Positions 46,351 to 59,317 of a DNA stretch of 64,000 nt are shown here, piece after piece. The translations under genes were made by a program, and so were the position numbers. The stretch covers positions 25,047,946 through 25,111,945 of the forward strand of contig NC_133778.1 in assembly GCF_003597395.2 (NCBI RefSeq), read 5' to 3'. This DNA comes from Chelonoidis abingdonii (taxonomy: Eukaryota; Chordata; Testudines; Testudinidae). The notes beneath the pieces were generated by a model. The model was not told the origin of the DNA and ran no database searches. It was given only the letters and a program-made list of their open reading frames with translations. Each line of letters starts with the position of its first letter. Position 1 is the first letter of the stretch.

Positions 46351-49300
46351 GTCCAGGTGAGTCAAAACTGGTAGTATGCAATACATCTAAGTAACAGTGT
46401 TCTAGCATGATCAAATGAAGATTCAGACTTATCTAGTAGGAAATGTCCAGTAAGTGTCCATTAATGAACAAATTCTTGGAGGTGGATTTTATGAGAATTA
46501 GTTCATCTTCAGAACCTTTATGTGACAATGAAGTTTCGATAAATAACTCAATATGCCTGCCAAATAAACCAAAACTCCCTTATCAAGTGATGGAATGATT
46601 AATTACCAATTGAAAGAATAATCCTACTCTATCAATTGATTCCATTACTATATGCACATCAGAAAGCTCTGTTCCTTATCACTTAAAAATAATGTTTTTG
46701 TATGGTTTCCATTTTGAATTCTTGTTTGACTTTTATTGTCATTCTTCTCTTGCATTGTGTGAGGTGGCAATCCCAGAGGTCAGGTGAAGCCAAGAAATTT
46801 AAACACTCAGAATTAATCTTCCTTTTCATTTTTATAGCAATAATGTTTCTATGCCTATCCTGAGCATACTACCATATGGAAACCCCTCTACCTGAGAACT
46901 GAACCATGTTCCAGTTGGTCCACAGGCTATGGATTTTATAGGTGAGGCAAAAGGAAGCTTCTGGGTGAGCCAGATATGGGACTATAAAATTTGAGGTTGA
47001 TCCAGGCTGCAGAAGCAGTGGTAAAGCTATAATACACCAGGTTTAAGTTCAGTGACTGTATCTGATTCAGGAAATAAACTGGAGAAAAATAGGCTGGGTT
47101 CATTTGGGTGTCACCTATCAATATAACTAATTTTATACAGGTTAAAAATGGTTGTAAACTGCCAGCGAGGTATATGATGCATAAAACAGGCCTTCCGGAA
47201 AATCATTCTAGTAAATTGTACTTTTGCTTGTAATGAAGCTATATATAAACTACACAATGAGGCAAGTTGTGCCCATGGGGATCTGTTTTCTAGCACACCA
47301 AACCTGCTATTATTATTACCTCATTATTCTTGATTCCCTCCTTTCCTACACAGTTCCTTTGTTCATGGTCATGAAAAGGTATTTTGTTTTCTTCATAAAC
47401 CCTTTCCTGAAAGAGGAAGGTCAAGAGACGTATTGCTCACACTCACTGTTGGATATCAACTGGTATGCTTACATGGTTCTTCTTGACATATGGAATAGTA
47501 GGAAAATCAGATGTATAAAGATTCACAGCATATTTCCCATTGTATATTATTGAATAGTACTATAAGTATTGATGATGAAGAAATTATGGCCTTTGGCACA
47601 TGAGGTGTTGTACACCTCATTCGAGGGGATGGGAGGTCTCAGAGGGTGAATAGAAGCACTTACTAATCTTCACGTTGGGGTTTCTCTTTATTGGTGCTCA
47701 CAACTTCCATTCTGTTCTCTGGTATTCAGTACCTGGGTGAGACCAGTGTATGAAGTCATAGGAAAATGTGGCTTGTGATGTTACAGAATTTCAACCCACA
47801 CCTAGGATTGCAATTATTCCCAATATAAACAAGATTCCATTCCCCCTCCCATCTTTCCATAAAATCCATAAATAAATAAATATAGATATATTATCCTCAA
47901 AATTATAAGTGAGATCTATGGCCCCTGAAGAGCATTCAAAGATTTGCAGGGGGTTAGTATTGGAGGAATCCCACAAATCTCTTAACACTTCTGGAAGGGA
48001 GTGTTAGGGTTCCCCCAGACCTGTTCCATTTGGTTTCCCAATAACTCAATTTGACTTTAATCTCATCACTCATATAACAGAGCTACACTGAGTTAATCAG
48101 ACTCGAGGGTGTGGGTGGATATAGGGTATACCACACAGCCAAAATTATACAGCAACACTTTTCCTTATATGCTTTTATACAGATAACACATTCATTTATA
48201 CATCAATACTAACAACATGCATTCCTAACTGTACATTGCATCCCACTCTTTAGGACTGGTTTGCTTATTCTGCAGGAACCAAACCCTGTACGGCATGTTC
48301 TGTCCACATGCCGTGCATGCACAGCCTCATCTTTACCTCATCTTATATTCCTAGCTTGTCTTGTCCATTGTAAACAGTACCAGCATGTTCCCCCTTATCT
48401 CAGCTAGTACAGACATCCTGTCTCCACTGTACTGATCCATTTACCCTCTTAATCATGAACACTAAAAAATGAGTCAAGTTACGGTACTTAAGTCTAAGCC
48501 CACAGGGAGACAGGGGATAAGCATCTTAAGCCTCATAGGTAATGGATACACACATATATAGGAGTACATTTTGGGTCAGAAGTGGGTCTCATGTTGACTT
48601 CAGAACTCTACAGGCAGAGAGAGGGGAAATGAATCCCGGCGTGTTGTCTTTCCTAATTCCCTTGCTCTCCCACTGACTGAAGACTTTATAGTAGACCTCG
48701 GTAGAAATCCTCTATCCTTCCCACTTCCAAAGGGTAATGTTTTTATTCTATTGATCTGAGGAAGTGCAGAGGAGTGGGTCTCTTCTCTTGCAGACCTAGG
48801 AAGTCAAATGGGAGTGAGGGGACTGCCTCTTCCCACCAATTTTCCCTACTCTCCCAGTTCCATAACAGGACCATTTCACAAACTTTAGAAATCCCCAGGC
48901 AAAAATATTGCTATGATCAAATTAAGATTGAGAGCACATAGCAATAATTTAGGAGCATATCTTTACAACATTTCAGTCAGCAAAAAAAAGCCCAATATCT
49001 TTCCCGACCCAACAACCAACCACTAAAATTGCAGGACATTCAGAGTTAAACTTACTGGAAACTAAAACATTTGAAAGCATGGACCCACACAATAAAAGTT
49101 GCCAAAATACCATAACTCTGGTCACAGGCTACCCGCTTTCAGGAACCTTTGTGCATGGGTTTCAGTTTGGTGACTCAAATGCTTAGGACATGAGCAGTAA
49201 CCAAGTTCATTGGCAGGTGATTAAACTAGGAGAAGGAAAACTCTGAATTAAATCCTCTTGAGATAAGAGAAAAACTTTTAGAGTTCTGGGCAATGGCAGT

Positions 49301-49659
49301 ACTGTTATGGAACTCTAGAGAGACAAGTGGAAACTATGTATGTTCTCCTGAGAAGCAACTGGATGTGGAATACTCCCTGAAGGGGGATGTAGCAACAAGC
49401 CTGATACCTAGAGCTTGGCATGAGGTGATACTTTGGATCTTTGTTCTTTTTCAGCTTGCATTTAAAGAGTGGGAGAAGTTATCCGTTTTAACGGGTGGCT
49501 AATTTAGCCTATGTATCAACCCAAATAGTGAGAGGCTGTATGGTCCTAGACCAGGAGTTCACTCAGCTCTCTTGGCAGCCCTGGGCTAAAAGGATTCTCA
49601 GTGGTCTAGAGTCAGGAAGAAGTGCCAAAAAGGTGAATCACTAGACAAAAATTCAGACT
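46351..49659. other. Unclassified non-coding sequence
   Basis: No gene or repeat I can defend. The region 48000-48450 has the texture of an old LTR-type element, but no ends are visible. Confidence 0.4.
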
Positions 49660-52245
49660 TGCAAAACACAAATGTCTAATGAATCTTTGAGAGTTGCTAC
49701 CCTCAATGTGTCATCCTTAACAACTAAAGGCATGGCTGAGACGATGGTCTGAAAAAATATTGACCATATACTTGATATACTGTGTGCAGAAGACCAGATG
49801 GTTAGGCCATGCACCTTGAGGACAGTAATAGTGATGATGAAATGCTAAGGGAAATTAGAGATGCTATCAAAATTAAGAACCCAATAATAGTGGGGGATTT
49901 CAATTATCCCCATTATGGACATTACGATCGATGAAATGCAATTTCTCGATACTTTAAATGACTGCTTCATGAAGCAGCTGTATGGAACCACAAGGGGAGA
50001 GGCAAACTTAGATTTAATCCTGAGTGGAGCACAGAGTTGGTCCAAGAGTAACTAAGCAGGACCGCTTGAATAGTGACCATAAACAATAGCATCAACATCC
50101 CTGTGGGAAGAAACACTCACAGCCCAACACTGTGGCATTTAATTTCAAAAGAGGGAACTATACAAAATGAGGGGTTAGTTAAACAAAAGTTAAAAGGTAC
50201 AGTGACTAAAGGAAATTCCTGCAATTGCATGGGTCCTTTTAAAGAACCATAAGAGTCAACTTAAATATATACCCCAAATAAGAAACACAGTAAAGAACTA
50301 AAAAAAGAGCCCGGGCTTACAACCATGTAAAAGCAGTCAGAGATTAAAACACTTCCTTTAAAATGAAGTCAAATCCTAGTGAGGCAAATAGAAAGGACAC
50401 AAACACGCCAGCTCTAAGTACAAGAGTGTAATAAGAAAGCCAAAGAAGGAGTTTGAAGACGCTAGCCGAAAACTCCAAAAGTAATACAAAATGTTTTTAA
50501 GTCCATCAGAAGCAGAAGCAGCTAAAAACATGGGGCCTTACAATCGAAATACAAAAGGAGCACTTAAAGACGATAAAGTCTTTGCGGAGAAATAAAGGAT
50601 TTTTTGCTTCAGTCTTCCAGCTAGCTGTTAGGAGATTCCCAAACTGAGCTGGCTTTTGTAGTGATTAATCTGAGGAATTGTCACAGAATTGAATGTCACT
50701 AGAGGAGTTTGAATTAATTGATAAACACAACATTAAATCACCGGGACCAGATGCATTCACCCAAGAGTTCTGAAGAACTCAAATTGAGTTGTGAAACTAT
50801 TACTAAGGTTACCTGTCTGTAATCGCTTCGGTACCCACGCTGAAGATACGTAATGTATGCAATATTTAAAAAGGGCTCTAGAGTGATCCCGCAAATTACA
50901 GACCTAGTTAAGTTGTACCAGGCAAATTAGTCAAAACATAGTAAGAATAATATCAGAACATAGAAAACATAAACTGTTGAGCATAGTAACATGGTTCTGT
51001 AAAGGGAAATTGTGTCTTACTAATCTATTAGAGTTCTTGAAGGGTCAACAAACAAACGGGATCCATGGACATAGTGTACTTGATTTCCAGAGAAGTCTTT
51101 AGAAGTCCCTCACCAAACTCTTATGTAAATTAAGCTGGGATAAAGAGAAGTCCTTCATTGGATGAGAACGTTAAAAGACAGGAACAAAGGTAGGATATGT
51201 AATTCTCGAAGAGAGGGTAACTATGGTTTCCCAAGGGTCAGCTCTAGGACACATCCATTCATTATTCATAAATGATCTGAGAAAGGGGTAAAAATGAGGT
51301 GCATAGTTTGCAGATGATACTAAATTACTCAAGATAGATTAAAACCAAAGCAGATTGTGAAGAACTTCAAAAATTCGCAAACTAAGTGACTGGGCAACAA
51401 ATGGCAAAGTAAATTTAATGTGGTAAATAAGTAATGCAAGGAAAATAACCCAAGTATACAACAATACAATGGGTGCTAATTTATCTAACGAGTCAGGAAA
51501 GAATCTTGCTCATCGGGATATTCTCTGAAGATTCCAGCAAAGTGCCGAGGAGTCAAAGAGCAACAGATTTAGGAATCATTAAAAGGATAGAAAATAGACT
51601 GAGGATATATTATTGCCCTTTATAAATCCATGTATCCCACATCTCGAATACTGTGTACAGATGTGTCCCTCACTCAAAAACAACATTCTAGCACAAGAAG
51701 GTTCAGAAAGCAATCTTAAATGTAAGGTTTGGAGAGGTCTATCTGAGGAAAGATTAAAGAGCTAGCCTCTTCAGTTGTAAAAGGAGACTAAGGGTATGAG
51801 TAGGTATTAATAACAGGTAGTGTGGAGAAAGTGGATAAAGGAAAATTATTTACATTATTCCTATATACAAGGAACTAGGGTCACCAAAATGAAATTAAAT
51901 TATGGTGCAGGTTTAAAACAAATAAAGGAGTTCCCTCTACCACAGGGCAGCAGTCAACTTGTGGATCCTTCACTGAGGAGTGTAAGGCTCGGACGTAACA
52001 AGTTCAAATGAACTGATAAAATCATGGTGCCACATAGATGCTCTACCAGAAGGGAAAGAATGGTGTCCCTAGCCTCTGTTCGTCAGAGGATGGAGATGGA
52101 TGTCAGGAGAGAGATCACTTGATCATTGCCTATTAGGTTCACTCCCTCTGGGGCACCTGGCATTGGCCACTGTCGGTATACAGATACTGGGCTACATGGA
52201 CATTTGGTCTGACCCAGTCTGGCCGTTCTTATGTTCTTATATGTT
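49660..52245 (+). mobile_element. Decayed CR1 LINE reaching its 3' end
   Basis: Plus-strand fragments of ORF2 occur in order. SLRVATLNVSSLTTK (about 49687-49731) marks the endonuclease N-terminus. PIIVGDFNYPH follows near 49880, here with the GDFN motif intact. NYRPS-like and VPGKLVKT blocks lie near 50900, and LDFQ near 51080. VSQGSALG is near 51222 and FADDTKLL starts at 51307, so the catalytic Asp pair is present. Stops and frameshifts are everywhere. The 3' UTR includes TGATCATTGCCTATTAGG and TGGCCACTGTCGGTATACAG, and ends TGGCCGTTCTTATG with a second TTCTTAT copy, matching the short terminal repeats of CR1. As in the minus-strand copy, sequence between the endonuclease start and its C-terminal half seems to be missing. 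Confidence 0.8.
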
Positions 52246-54330
52246 TGAGGATTCAGTCTGGGCTATAAATGCTGCTATGCAGGTGGTAATGGAAGGAGAA
52301 ATGGTGTAGAAGTTGGTAGTTTGCAAATAAACTGGGAAATTATGGGGATGAATGACCATTTAACGGCTGTCTGAATGCATGCAAAAGATTGTGAGTTGTT
52401 TGTGGTATTGGTACATACCACGCAACAAAGTTGCCCCGAAGAAGTATTGAACGTTCTATTCCCTTATTGATGAGATGTCAGATAACTAGACTCAATCAGT
52501 TTATTAATCAAAGATAGATCAATATAATACAAAAAGCTTAATAAATTACCTCCCTGGAGAACAATCTTGCATCTGTTGCAGTGTTACCTCAAATTATGAG
52601 CTCAGTTTTACTTATATTTATATTCCACTTGCTTATGATAGATAGAAAATTTCACAGATTCCACCACCTTTTCTTACCTAGGTTTTGTACATAACATTTC
52701 ATTTGTCAGCACACCTTAGAGACATCACTAACTGTACCCAGCACACAATTCATATTTGACAAATCTCAACAGAACATCCATCTTTTTTCTGACACACTCT
52801 ATGTGTACAAAGAACAGAGGTTACAACAATAAAACTTAGTGTAAGTACAAGACATTTGAGGAGTACATTTTAGAGTTATACAACGTAACATTAATGCAAA
52901 GCATTCTGGGCTGAGCTATCAGAAAGAAAAGGACGAGATGAAGCAGAATCAGCAGAACTGAGCAGATATGGCTGGGTCAGAGGAATTACTGCTCATCCTG
53001 GGAAATTTCAGTGCTCATATGGACTCAAGATGATCAGCCTATGAGCAGATACTGTGACAGTATGCACGGATACTACAGAATGCAGAGGGCACTGCTCTCT
53101 TGTCATGCGTTTAATCAATCAGTGGGTAATCAGAGTGTGTGCATGCGAGAAGGAGATCAAGAGATTCCTTGAGAGATTTTCATATTATGAAGAGGGAAAC
53201 CCATGAAAAACTGTTTTTCTTTGCTTTAAGGTGAGTTCTAGTTTCCGCTTATTCCTGGAATGTCCCTGGCTGAAGAACTCGTTTTCATAAAGATGTAATT
53301 GTGAAAATTTAACACCTCATCTTTTTTTCTAAAGCAAATCCATATCTCATGGTCAAAATCTATTCTATCAAACATATTAATAGAGTTACATAGGTGTAAA
53401 AGCAGAGTAAAGCAGGGGTAAATCAGGTCCCCAAATTCTTTAGAGATGACTGGTCTGTTCTGGGCAAGGGTCAAAAACCATTGTGGATCTATTTGGCTCA
53501 GTGTTGAAGTGGGTTAATTGAGAAAAATGAACTTTGAACTTAGAAATTATCTGGCAATACATGAGCTCTTATATTCAAAAGGGAAGTTTATATTGAATTC
53601 ATTTGTTTTAGATAGTGAGGATGATCTCAACTCCAGATCTTGTCCCTCCTAGCACCTCCCCATATCCATTACCAGGGCCAGGTGGCTGAGGCATGGTTTG
53701 GGATGAAAAGACAAGAAGCACAGAAACACAATGTAACTTGAGACAGTTTTTGTGAGAGAACTTTAACCCAGAACAGACTATGTTTTGGTCCAGCACAGCC
53801 TTGCAAGATTTTCAATGGATCTGAAAGTGGAACTACTCCATACAAATTGTGCTGTTTTATGCCTCCTTAATATGAAAATATTAATATGAACTGTATGCAT
53901 ATCCAAATTAAAAATAGACTAGGAAATAAAGTCCTGAATCTGTGTCCATTTATTTCTTGCCCAGATGACCTGCTTCAGTGTTCTTTTTCTTGACAATACA
54001 AAATCCAAAACTTACCATCTTTTCACAGTTCATTGTAAGGTTAAAACATTGCACTGTAGGGACATTTTGTTTCCTCTTTCATTATTGCAGTTTCTAGAAC
54101 TCTAGTCAGCACTATCCAAAAGAAGCCAAAAACTATCCACAAAAACCAACCAAACGAAAAAATGGAAGGGGGGGAACCCACAACACCCAAAAGCAATAAT
54201 ACGGCAATAAAAAAATGGAGAACATTACTTTGTTCTGTCCTCTTGAATAATTTATATTTCATATATAGCTCATATTTTTATAATTTCCTTCTGAATTTTT
54301 TTTCTGGAGCTAGACATAGCTGAAAGCAAT
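52246..54330. other. Unclassified non-coding sequence
   Basis: No supportable feature. A brief LLLILGNFSAHMDS reading near 52995 is endonuclease-like but too short to call. Confidence 0.4.
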
Positions 54331-54380
54331 TAGAAACATAGGAATTGCCATACCAGATCAGATCAGTGGTCCATCTAGTA
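54331..54380 (-). mobile_element. CR1 3' terminal fragment
   Basis: TAGAAACATAGGAATTGCCA, TACCAGATCAGATCAG and TGGTCCATCTAG are the antisense of the last 50 bp of the CR1 tail seen at 52170-52240. Only the extreme 3' end is kept. Confidence 0.6.
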
Positions 54381-54404
54381 ATTGTGAGGAAAAACTGTCT
54401 AGCA

Positions 54405-54514
54405 GAGAGGAAGGCTGGTTCACAGGGTTGGGTGTGAGCCTGGGATTTGGGAGATCCTAGTTTAATTGCCTGCCCCAATACAGACTTCTTGTGTGACCTT
54501 GGAGCAGTCATGTT
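54405..54514 (+). repeat. tRNA-derived MIR-like SINE, left part
   Basis: GGATTTGGGAGATCCTAG, TTTAATTGCCTGCCCCAATA and ACTTCTTGTGTGACCTTGG form the tRNA-like head and centre. The sequence is cut by a DNA transposon and continues at 55337. Confidence 0.6.
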
Positions 54515-55336
54515 GACCCAGATCCTCAAAGATACTTAGGCACATATCTCTTTAGGCCTGCACCTAACTCCACCATTAAGGTGCTACGGACCTCTTCATA
54601 ATCACCACTGAGCTGTCACCTAACTCCTACATGCTTAAATTCCTTAGGCATCCAAGTTTCTGTCAGTTGGCATTCACAAAGTTGCCTAAGCCCTGATACT
54701 ATAGCTAACAAACAGTTCAGAGACGAAACGGGTTTCTCAAACTAGGAGAGGAATGCCTATCTTGCCAGCAGGGTCTAGTCCTGTAGGCATGCTCTGAAAA
54801 TGCCTAAGACAAGATTCCTGTCAGACTCTGCAGTAGGAGGCCCAGAGACATGCCATCCATGGGAGGTGGGCAGCTATACGAAAGACTGCTGGGGGCACAA
54901 GGAAACATAGGGTTAGTGTAAGAGAGGTATTAAATGTAAGCAGAAGACAGAAGTAGAGCGAGAGACAGTTTCAGATACTAGGCATGAGGTACATAAGCAG
55001 CTCATCTGGACTAGGCATCTAGTGCCAATAAAGGGTTTTGTGGCTGAGGATCCTAAGTGGAGGGAGGCAGCTATCTCTGATCTATTAGCCAGGTGCATCA
55101 GGTCATCCTTGCTCTTTTCCTCAGCATTTCACTTCCGGCTAGCTTAGGTGGCTCCCTGCTCAATTTGCTGGCTTCTTAAGATCCATTTCTTGGGATTTCT
55201 AACTCTACCTATATATTGTCTGGGGAGCCTGGGTGCCTAGCTTGGGGCTGAATATTCCACTCCATGGGAAGCTCCAGGAGTGAGGCTTGGCAGTGCTGAG
55301 TTGAGCAATGCCTAAGTATGTTTGTGAACCTGGGCC
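54515..55336. mobile_element. DNA transposon inserted in a SINE
   Basis: GACCCAGATCCTCAAAGAT followed by ACTTAGGC at the left resembles the reverse complement of GCCTAAGTATGTTTGTGAAC and CTGGGCC at the right, about 19 of 25 positions. The flanking SINE halves join correctly when it is removed (..GAGCAGTCA / CTAGTCTCTCTG). I could not fix the target duplication, so the superfamily stays open. Internal reading frames show no transposase. Confidence 0.55.
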
Positions 55337-55460
55337 CTAGTCTCTCTGTTTTTCATCTGTACCATGGGGATAATAGAATTGCCATACCTCACAGAGGTGT
55401 TGTGTGGATAAATAAATTAAATAGTGTGTAATCTGGACCATATAAGCCTCGAAGATATAG
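55337..55460 (+). repeat. tRNA-derived MIR-like SINE, right part
   Basis: CTAGTCTCTCTGTTTTTC, ATCTGTACCATGGGGATAAT and CTCACAGAGGTGTTGTGTGG continue the SINE begun at 54405. The end reads ACCATATAAGCC. Confidence 0.65.
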
Positions 55461-56284
55461 AGAAAAGTGACCAGTTTCAGCTGCTTAAGAGGAAAGTGCA
55501 ATAAATCCTGCAGTAGGCAGTTCAGAAATAACTTGCCCACCAGCTTCTTCCTAACTCCAGTCAACTGGTAAAAATGAATAAATCCATCATTTCATCTTAG
55601 ATTAATTTTTGAATATTCTCACAAGTGTCATGCATGAATATTTGTGAAACACAAAATTTGCAGCCACTTTTCCCCCCTTTAACAGCCTTTTGATATTTGA
55701 AAGCTGTGTATTAAAGAAAACTATGGCATCTTTCCCAGGTGATGTTTTCATGTAATGGAAAGCATCAGTAGAGAGTAATCGTTTCAGCATGCAGGTGCTT
55801 AGCATCATTATCTTGTGTTAGTAAAAGTAAAGAAGTGATGCACTTAAATTAATCTCTGATCGCATGATTCTCATCTCACATACACTCCTGCAGATGAGAA
55901 ATAATTTCATTGATGTTAGCAGTGTTCTACCAGTATAAACTAGTGCAACTGTGAACGGAATCGGACCCAGAGACTGCACAGCATATTGATGAAAAGGCTA
56001 AGCATCATTCTGTGTATTTGGTCTATCGTTAAATTATATATATCCTTCAATGCCTCTTCTTGTCTTCCAATGCACAGTATATATTTACATTATTCATATC
56101 CAAATCCAAATGTGTCTCATTTGGATAAACCTTAATAAGTTAGAACTTCAGCCTTTTGCTGCTAGGAATGACATTCGTGAGATATTCAAATTAAAAATCA
56201 TATGGCAGGAATACTAAACAAGGCAATGGCAAAACATGCATGTCTAGAAGACCATATGTGAAGGAAATAATTTATAACAACATT
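55461..56284. other. Unclassified non-coding sequence
   Basis: No recognisable feature. Confidence 0.5.
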
Positions 56285-56288
56285 GTAT

Positions 56289-56918
56289 TGTGGCAAATTG
56301 CCGGTACTGTTCTCTGGGTCTCGCGCTTTCTCTTCTCTGGGGTAGGTTCAGGGCGATATTGCTTGCCTCTGAACCAGTTCTTAATCACTCCCCTAGTGTC
56401 CTTGGAGGAGGGGAGTGGAGAGGGAGGGACCTGGGCCCGCCCTCTACTCCAGGTCCCAACCCAGGGGCCCTGGGGTTGTGGTGAACCACTTGACTAGCGG
56501 TTTCTTCCCCTGGGTTACTTCCCTCTCATACCCGTCAGCTTGTGAACGGCTTCTCGCCTCTCTTCTATACAAGCCTGGTGCCCCTTACCTAGGGTTTCTG
56601 TTGGGCTTCCCAATCCACCGCAGCACTCCTCCAAACCTTCTATTTCTCTCTGGACAAACTCTTCTCTTCTGCAATCTGCACTCTGCTCCAATCCAACCTT
56701 TCTCCTTCAACTACCACCCCCTGTCTGACTGAAGCAGGGGTTTATATCCGATGACTGGAGTCAGGTGCTCTAATTGGAGTCAGGTGCTCTAATTGGAGTC
56801 AGGTGCTCTAACTGGCCACAGCTGTTCTAGTTAATCTAAAGCAAACCTTCCTCCCTTGGCAGGGAATAAGGCCCCCTGCTAACACTCTTATGCTGCCCTC
56901 TGGCCATGCTGTATCACA
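56289..56918 (-). mobile_element. Solo LTR, 630 bp, of an endogenous retrovirus-like element
   Basis: The unit starts TGTGGCAAATTG, ends GTATCACA, and is flanked by 4 bp duplications GTAT (56285-56288 and 56919-56922). On the minus strand it starts TGTGATAC and has a GATATAAACCCC TATA box (TTTATA at 56741-56746 on the plus strand), about 175 bp from the LTR start. Three tandem 19 bp repeats sit just upstream of that box, where LTR enhancers lie. No internal genes are present. The plus-strand open frames over 56240-56732 are fortuitous. Confidence 0.75.
56756..56812. repeat. Three tandem copies of a 19 bp unit
   Basis: TGGAGTCAGGTGCTCTAAT occurs at 56756-56774, 56775-56793 and, with one change, 56794-56812. 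It lies in the U3-like part of the solo LTR and may be an enhancer repeat. Each unit contains the E-box CAGGTG. Confidence 0.9.
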
Positions 56919-56922
56919 GTAT

Positions 56923-57648
56923 AGAAATACAGTAGTTCCTTATTCATATTAAATGTTATGTGATAAGAAGCAGAAGAACGTGGCTGGCATAAATCCAAGT
57001 GCTGAATACCAGAACTGAATGCTTTTCTTCTTTTATTCGCATTGAAAATAAACTGATCCTTACATTCTCATTATGTAATTTACAATTATAGGGGTGCAAT
57101 AAGCTTCCTAACCTTATATTTAAATAACCGGTCTGAAACTCAGGATGATTGATTGCTTTTATAGTTTTCTTGGCTTGCTTTTAATGTATTAATTAAAGAT
57201 TTTCTAAACTGCAAAATATGGAAACATATTGGTTGCTTAGCCCAATAGGTTCTAACTATTCCTAAAATAACTGAAGTCTCAAACTACTAGTCATCCAATT
57301 AATTGTGTTTCAGTACTAATCAGATGCTTCACAGATTTCTAAGCAGAATCTGTTTCCAGAAACAAGGATTCTTAAACAGATTTCTATACCTGTAATCAGT
57401 CCCTAAGAAATTAATCTCAGAGGGGACTGATCAAGTGAATAAAAGTGATTTCTAAAATTCCTGCATGTTAAAATGTTGATTTATAGTAGGTGTCTTATCT
57501 GTCCCACATTTTTGTTAGCTAAAAGGCTCCCCTCATATTAATTCCCGTGACACCAAAAAATGCCCCTCATGAGGTCCCCGTCCAATATGCCACTAACAAG
57601 ATGCCACTCACCAATTTTACTCCTTTTCTGGCAAATTGTGGTATTGAC
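56923..57648. other. Unclassified AT-rich sequence
   Basis: No recognisable feature. Confidence 0.5.
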
Positions 57649-57985
57649 TAGAACTGGGTAACATTTTTAATGCAAATCATTTTTTTCACCAAAAAATTCA
57701 AATGGATTTCATCACATTGTTTAAACTGAATTTAAAAAAATTGGAAATGTTGAAATGATTCATTTTGGCATTTCCAAAATAAAATGTTTTGACTTTTCAT
57801 TTTGGAAAGGTGTTTTTTATAGAAGTTAACTCAGTTTTATTATATTTTTTTAAAAGCCCTCAAAAATGAAACAACACAGAAGAATTTGTTTTTGATATTT
57901 TAGTTTGTCTGGAAAAAATGAAAAATTTTTTCATTTTCAATTTTTCTGGTTCAGCCACCAAACTGAAAAATAGGTAATTTGCATA
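57649..57985. repeat. A/T-rich foldback repeat copy
   Basis: TAGAACTGGGTAACATTTTT at the left and the reverse complement of GGTAATTTGCATACCTCTAC at the right are weak inverted ends. The interior alternates TTTTCATTTTGG and AAAATGAAA-like blocks. It is the best-delimited of three copies (see 318-500 and 7456-7700). Confidence 0.5.
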
Positions 57986-59317
57986 CCTCTACAATGGACT
58001 GTGTACATGTGCACTTGCAACTGTATGCTATCTGTACTACACTGCTAACAACGTGAGTGTGATAGTGGATGATTTTCTCCTTTGTAAAGCAGTGAGTGAA
58101 TATTGTGGGACTTTAACTGCGTGCTCTCAGAATCTGGCACTACACCACTGAAATCAATGCCTCAAATTATTCCTCCCTTTCTCTCTATCCACAACATCCA
58201 CAACACGCGAAGAACAAAGGAAGAAGCATTGGACTAGGGGACTAAATTCAGCCAGTAAGACTGCTGGAACATGTGGAGAGAAAGACTTTGCTGTGAATTC
58301 ACTCAAGTTTGTTAAGTTAGGCATTAGCTGCGTTTTACTTTTATTTTTCTTGTAATATATGCTGACTCGTATACCCCATTATTTGTATTCACTTAAAATC
58401 TCTCTTTTATAATGAATACATTTGTTTAATTGTTATATCTAAACCAGGCTGTTTCAATTGGAGTGTTTGGGAAACTCTAATTGAGATAACAGGATTTATG
58501 CATATCCTTTTCTATTAATAAGATCACAAACTTTATATGAGCTTATATTGTCCAGGAGAGAGCTGGGCAGTACACGACATACATTTATGGGACTTGGAGT
58601 TTGCTGGTATCAGTCTGCAGTGTAATTCAAGAGTGGCTGGCTATAGCACTCATACACTATAGCTGGGAGTAACTTACATGCTAGATGCACACCAGCAGTG
58701 GTAGCTCTCACAACAAAGTAGTGTAAAAGGCACCCCAAGCTGGAAAACTGAGGGGACACAGCAGTTCATCAGTCCAGATTTTACCCTCAGTATGTCACAC
58801 ATAGTCAGATGAATTCTAGTCCCATTAGAGTCTATGGGAGTTTTCTCTCAGATTTCAATAGGATCAGAACTTGCTCAATGTTTTTATTATTGTTGTGGCA
58901 AAGGGTGCCAATGGCTTACAGAGTGACACTCTCCATAGAAAGGGTTAAAGATGCCATGGTGTCATCTCACCAACAGAATTGTTAGCAGTATTGCCTGGAT
59001 TAAGCTGCTTTTCATGGTCTGGGCTATTAGTAGTTCCTTTGTATTGCAAAGCAACTCCACAAAACAAGGGTAGATGCCCAGACACACCTTTCCAGACCCT
59101 GTAGTTTCCGAGAGCTACTTTGGAGTAGGGGTTTCCTGGGTAAAAAGTGCAGGGCTGAGGGAGGGAAAGAGGCACAGAGTTCGTTAAGCAGTAAGGCTTG
59201 TGTGAGGACCTGGAGAGAGACAGCGGTGCAGGAGAGCTGATTAGGGGGTCAGGGCAGAGGTGCTTTCTCTGATTTCTGCATAAAGGAGTTGCTTGTGTGC
59301 TGTTTGTTACCACCCTT
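57986..59317. other. Unclassified non-coding sequence
   Basis: No gene seen. A CCCATTAGAGTCTATGGG dyad is at 58821-58838. The 122-codon minus frame at 58945-59313 has no recognisable domain. Confidence 0.45.

Noticed and set aside
52980..53040. Endonuclease-like reading LLLILGNFSAHMDS
   Set aside because: Only about 14 residues, with a stop soon after and no neighbouring LINE sequence in the right order.
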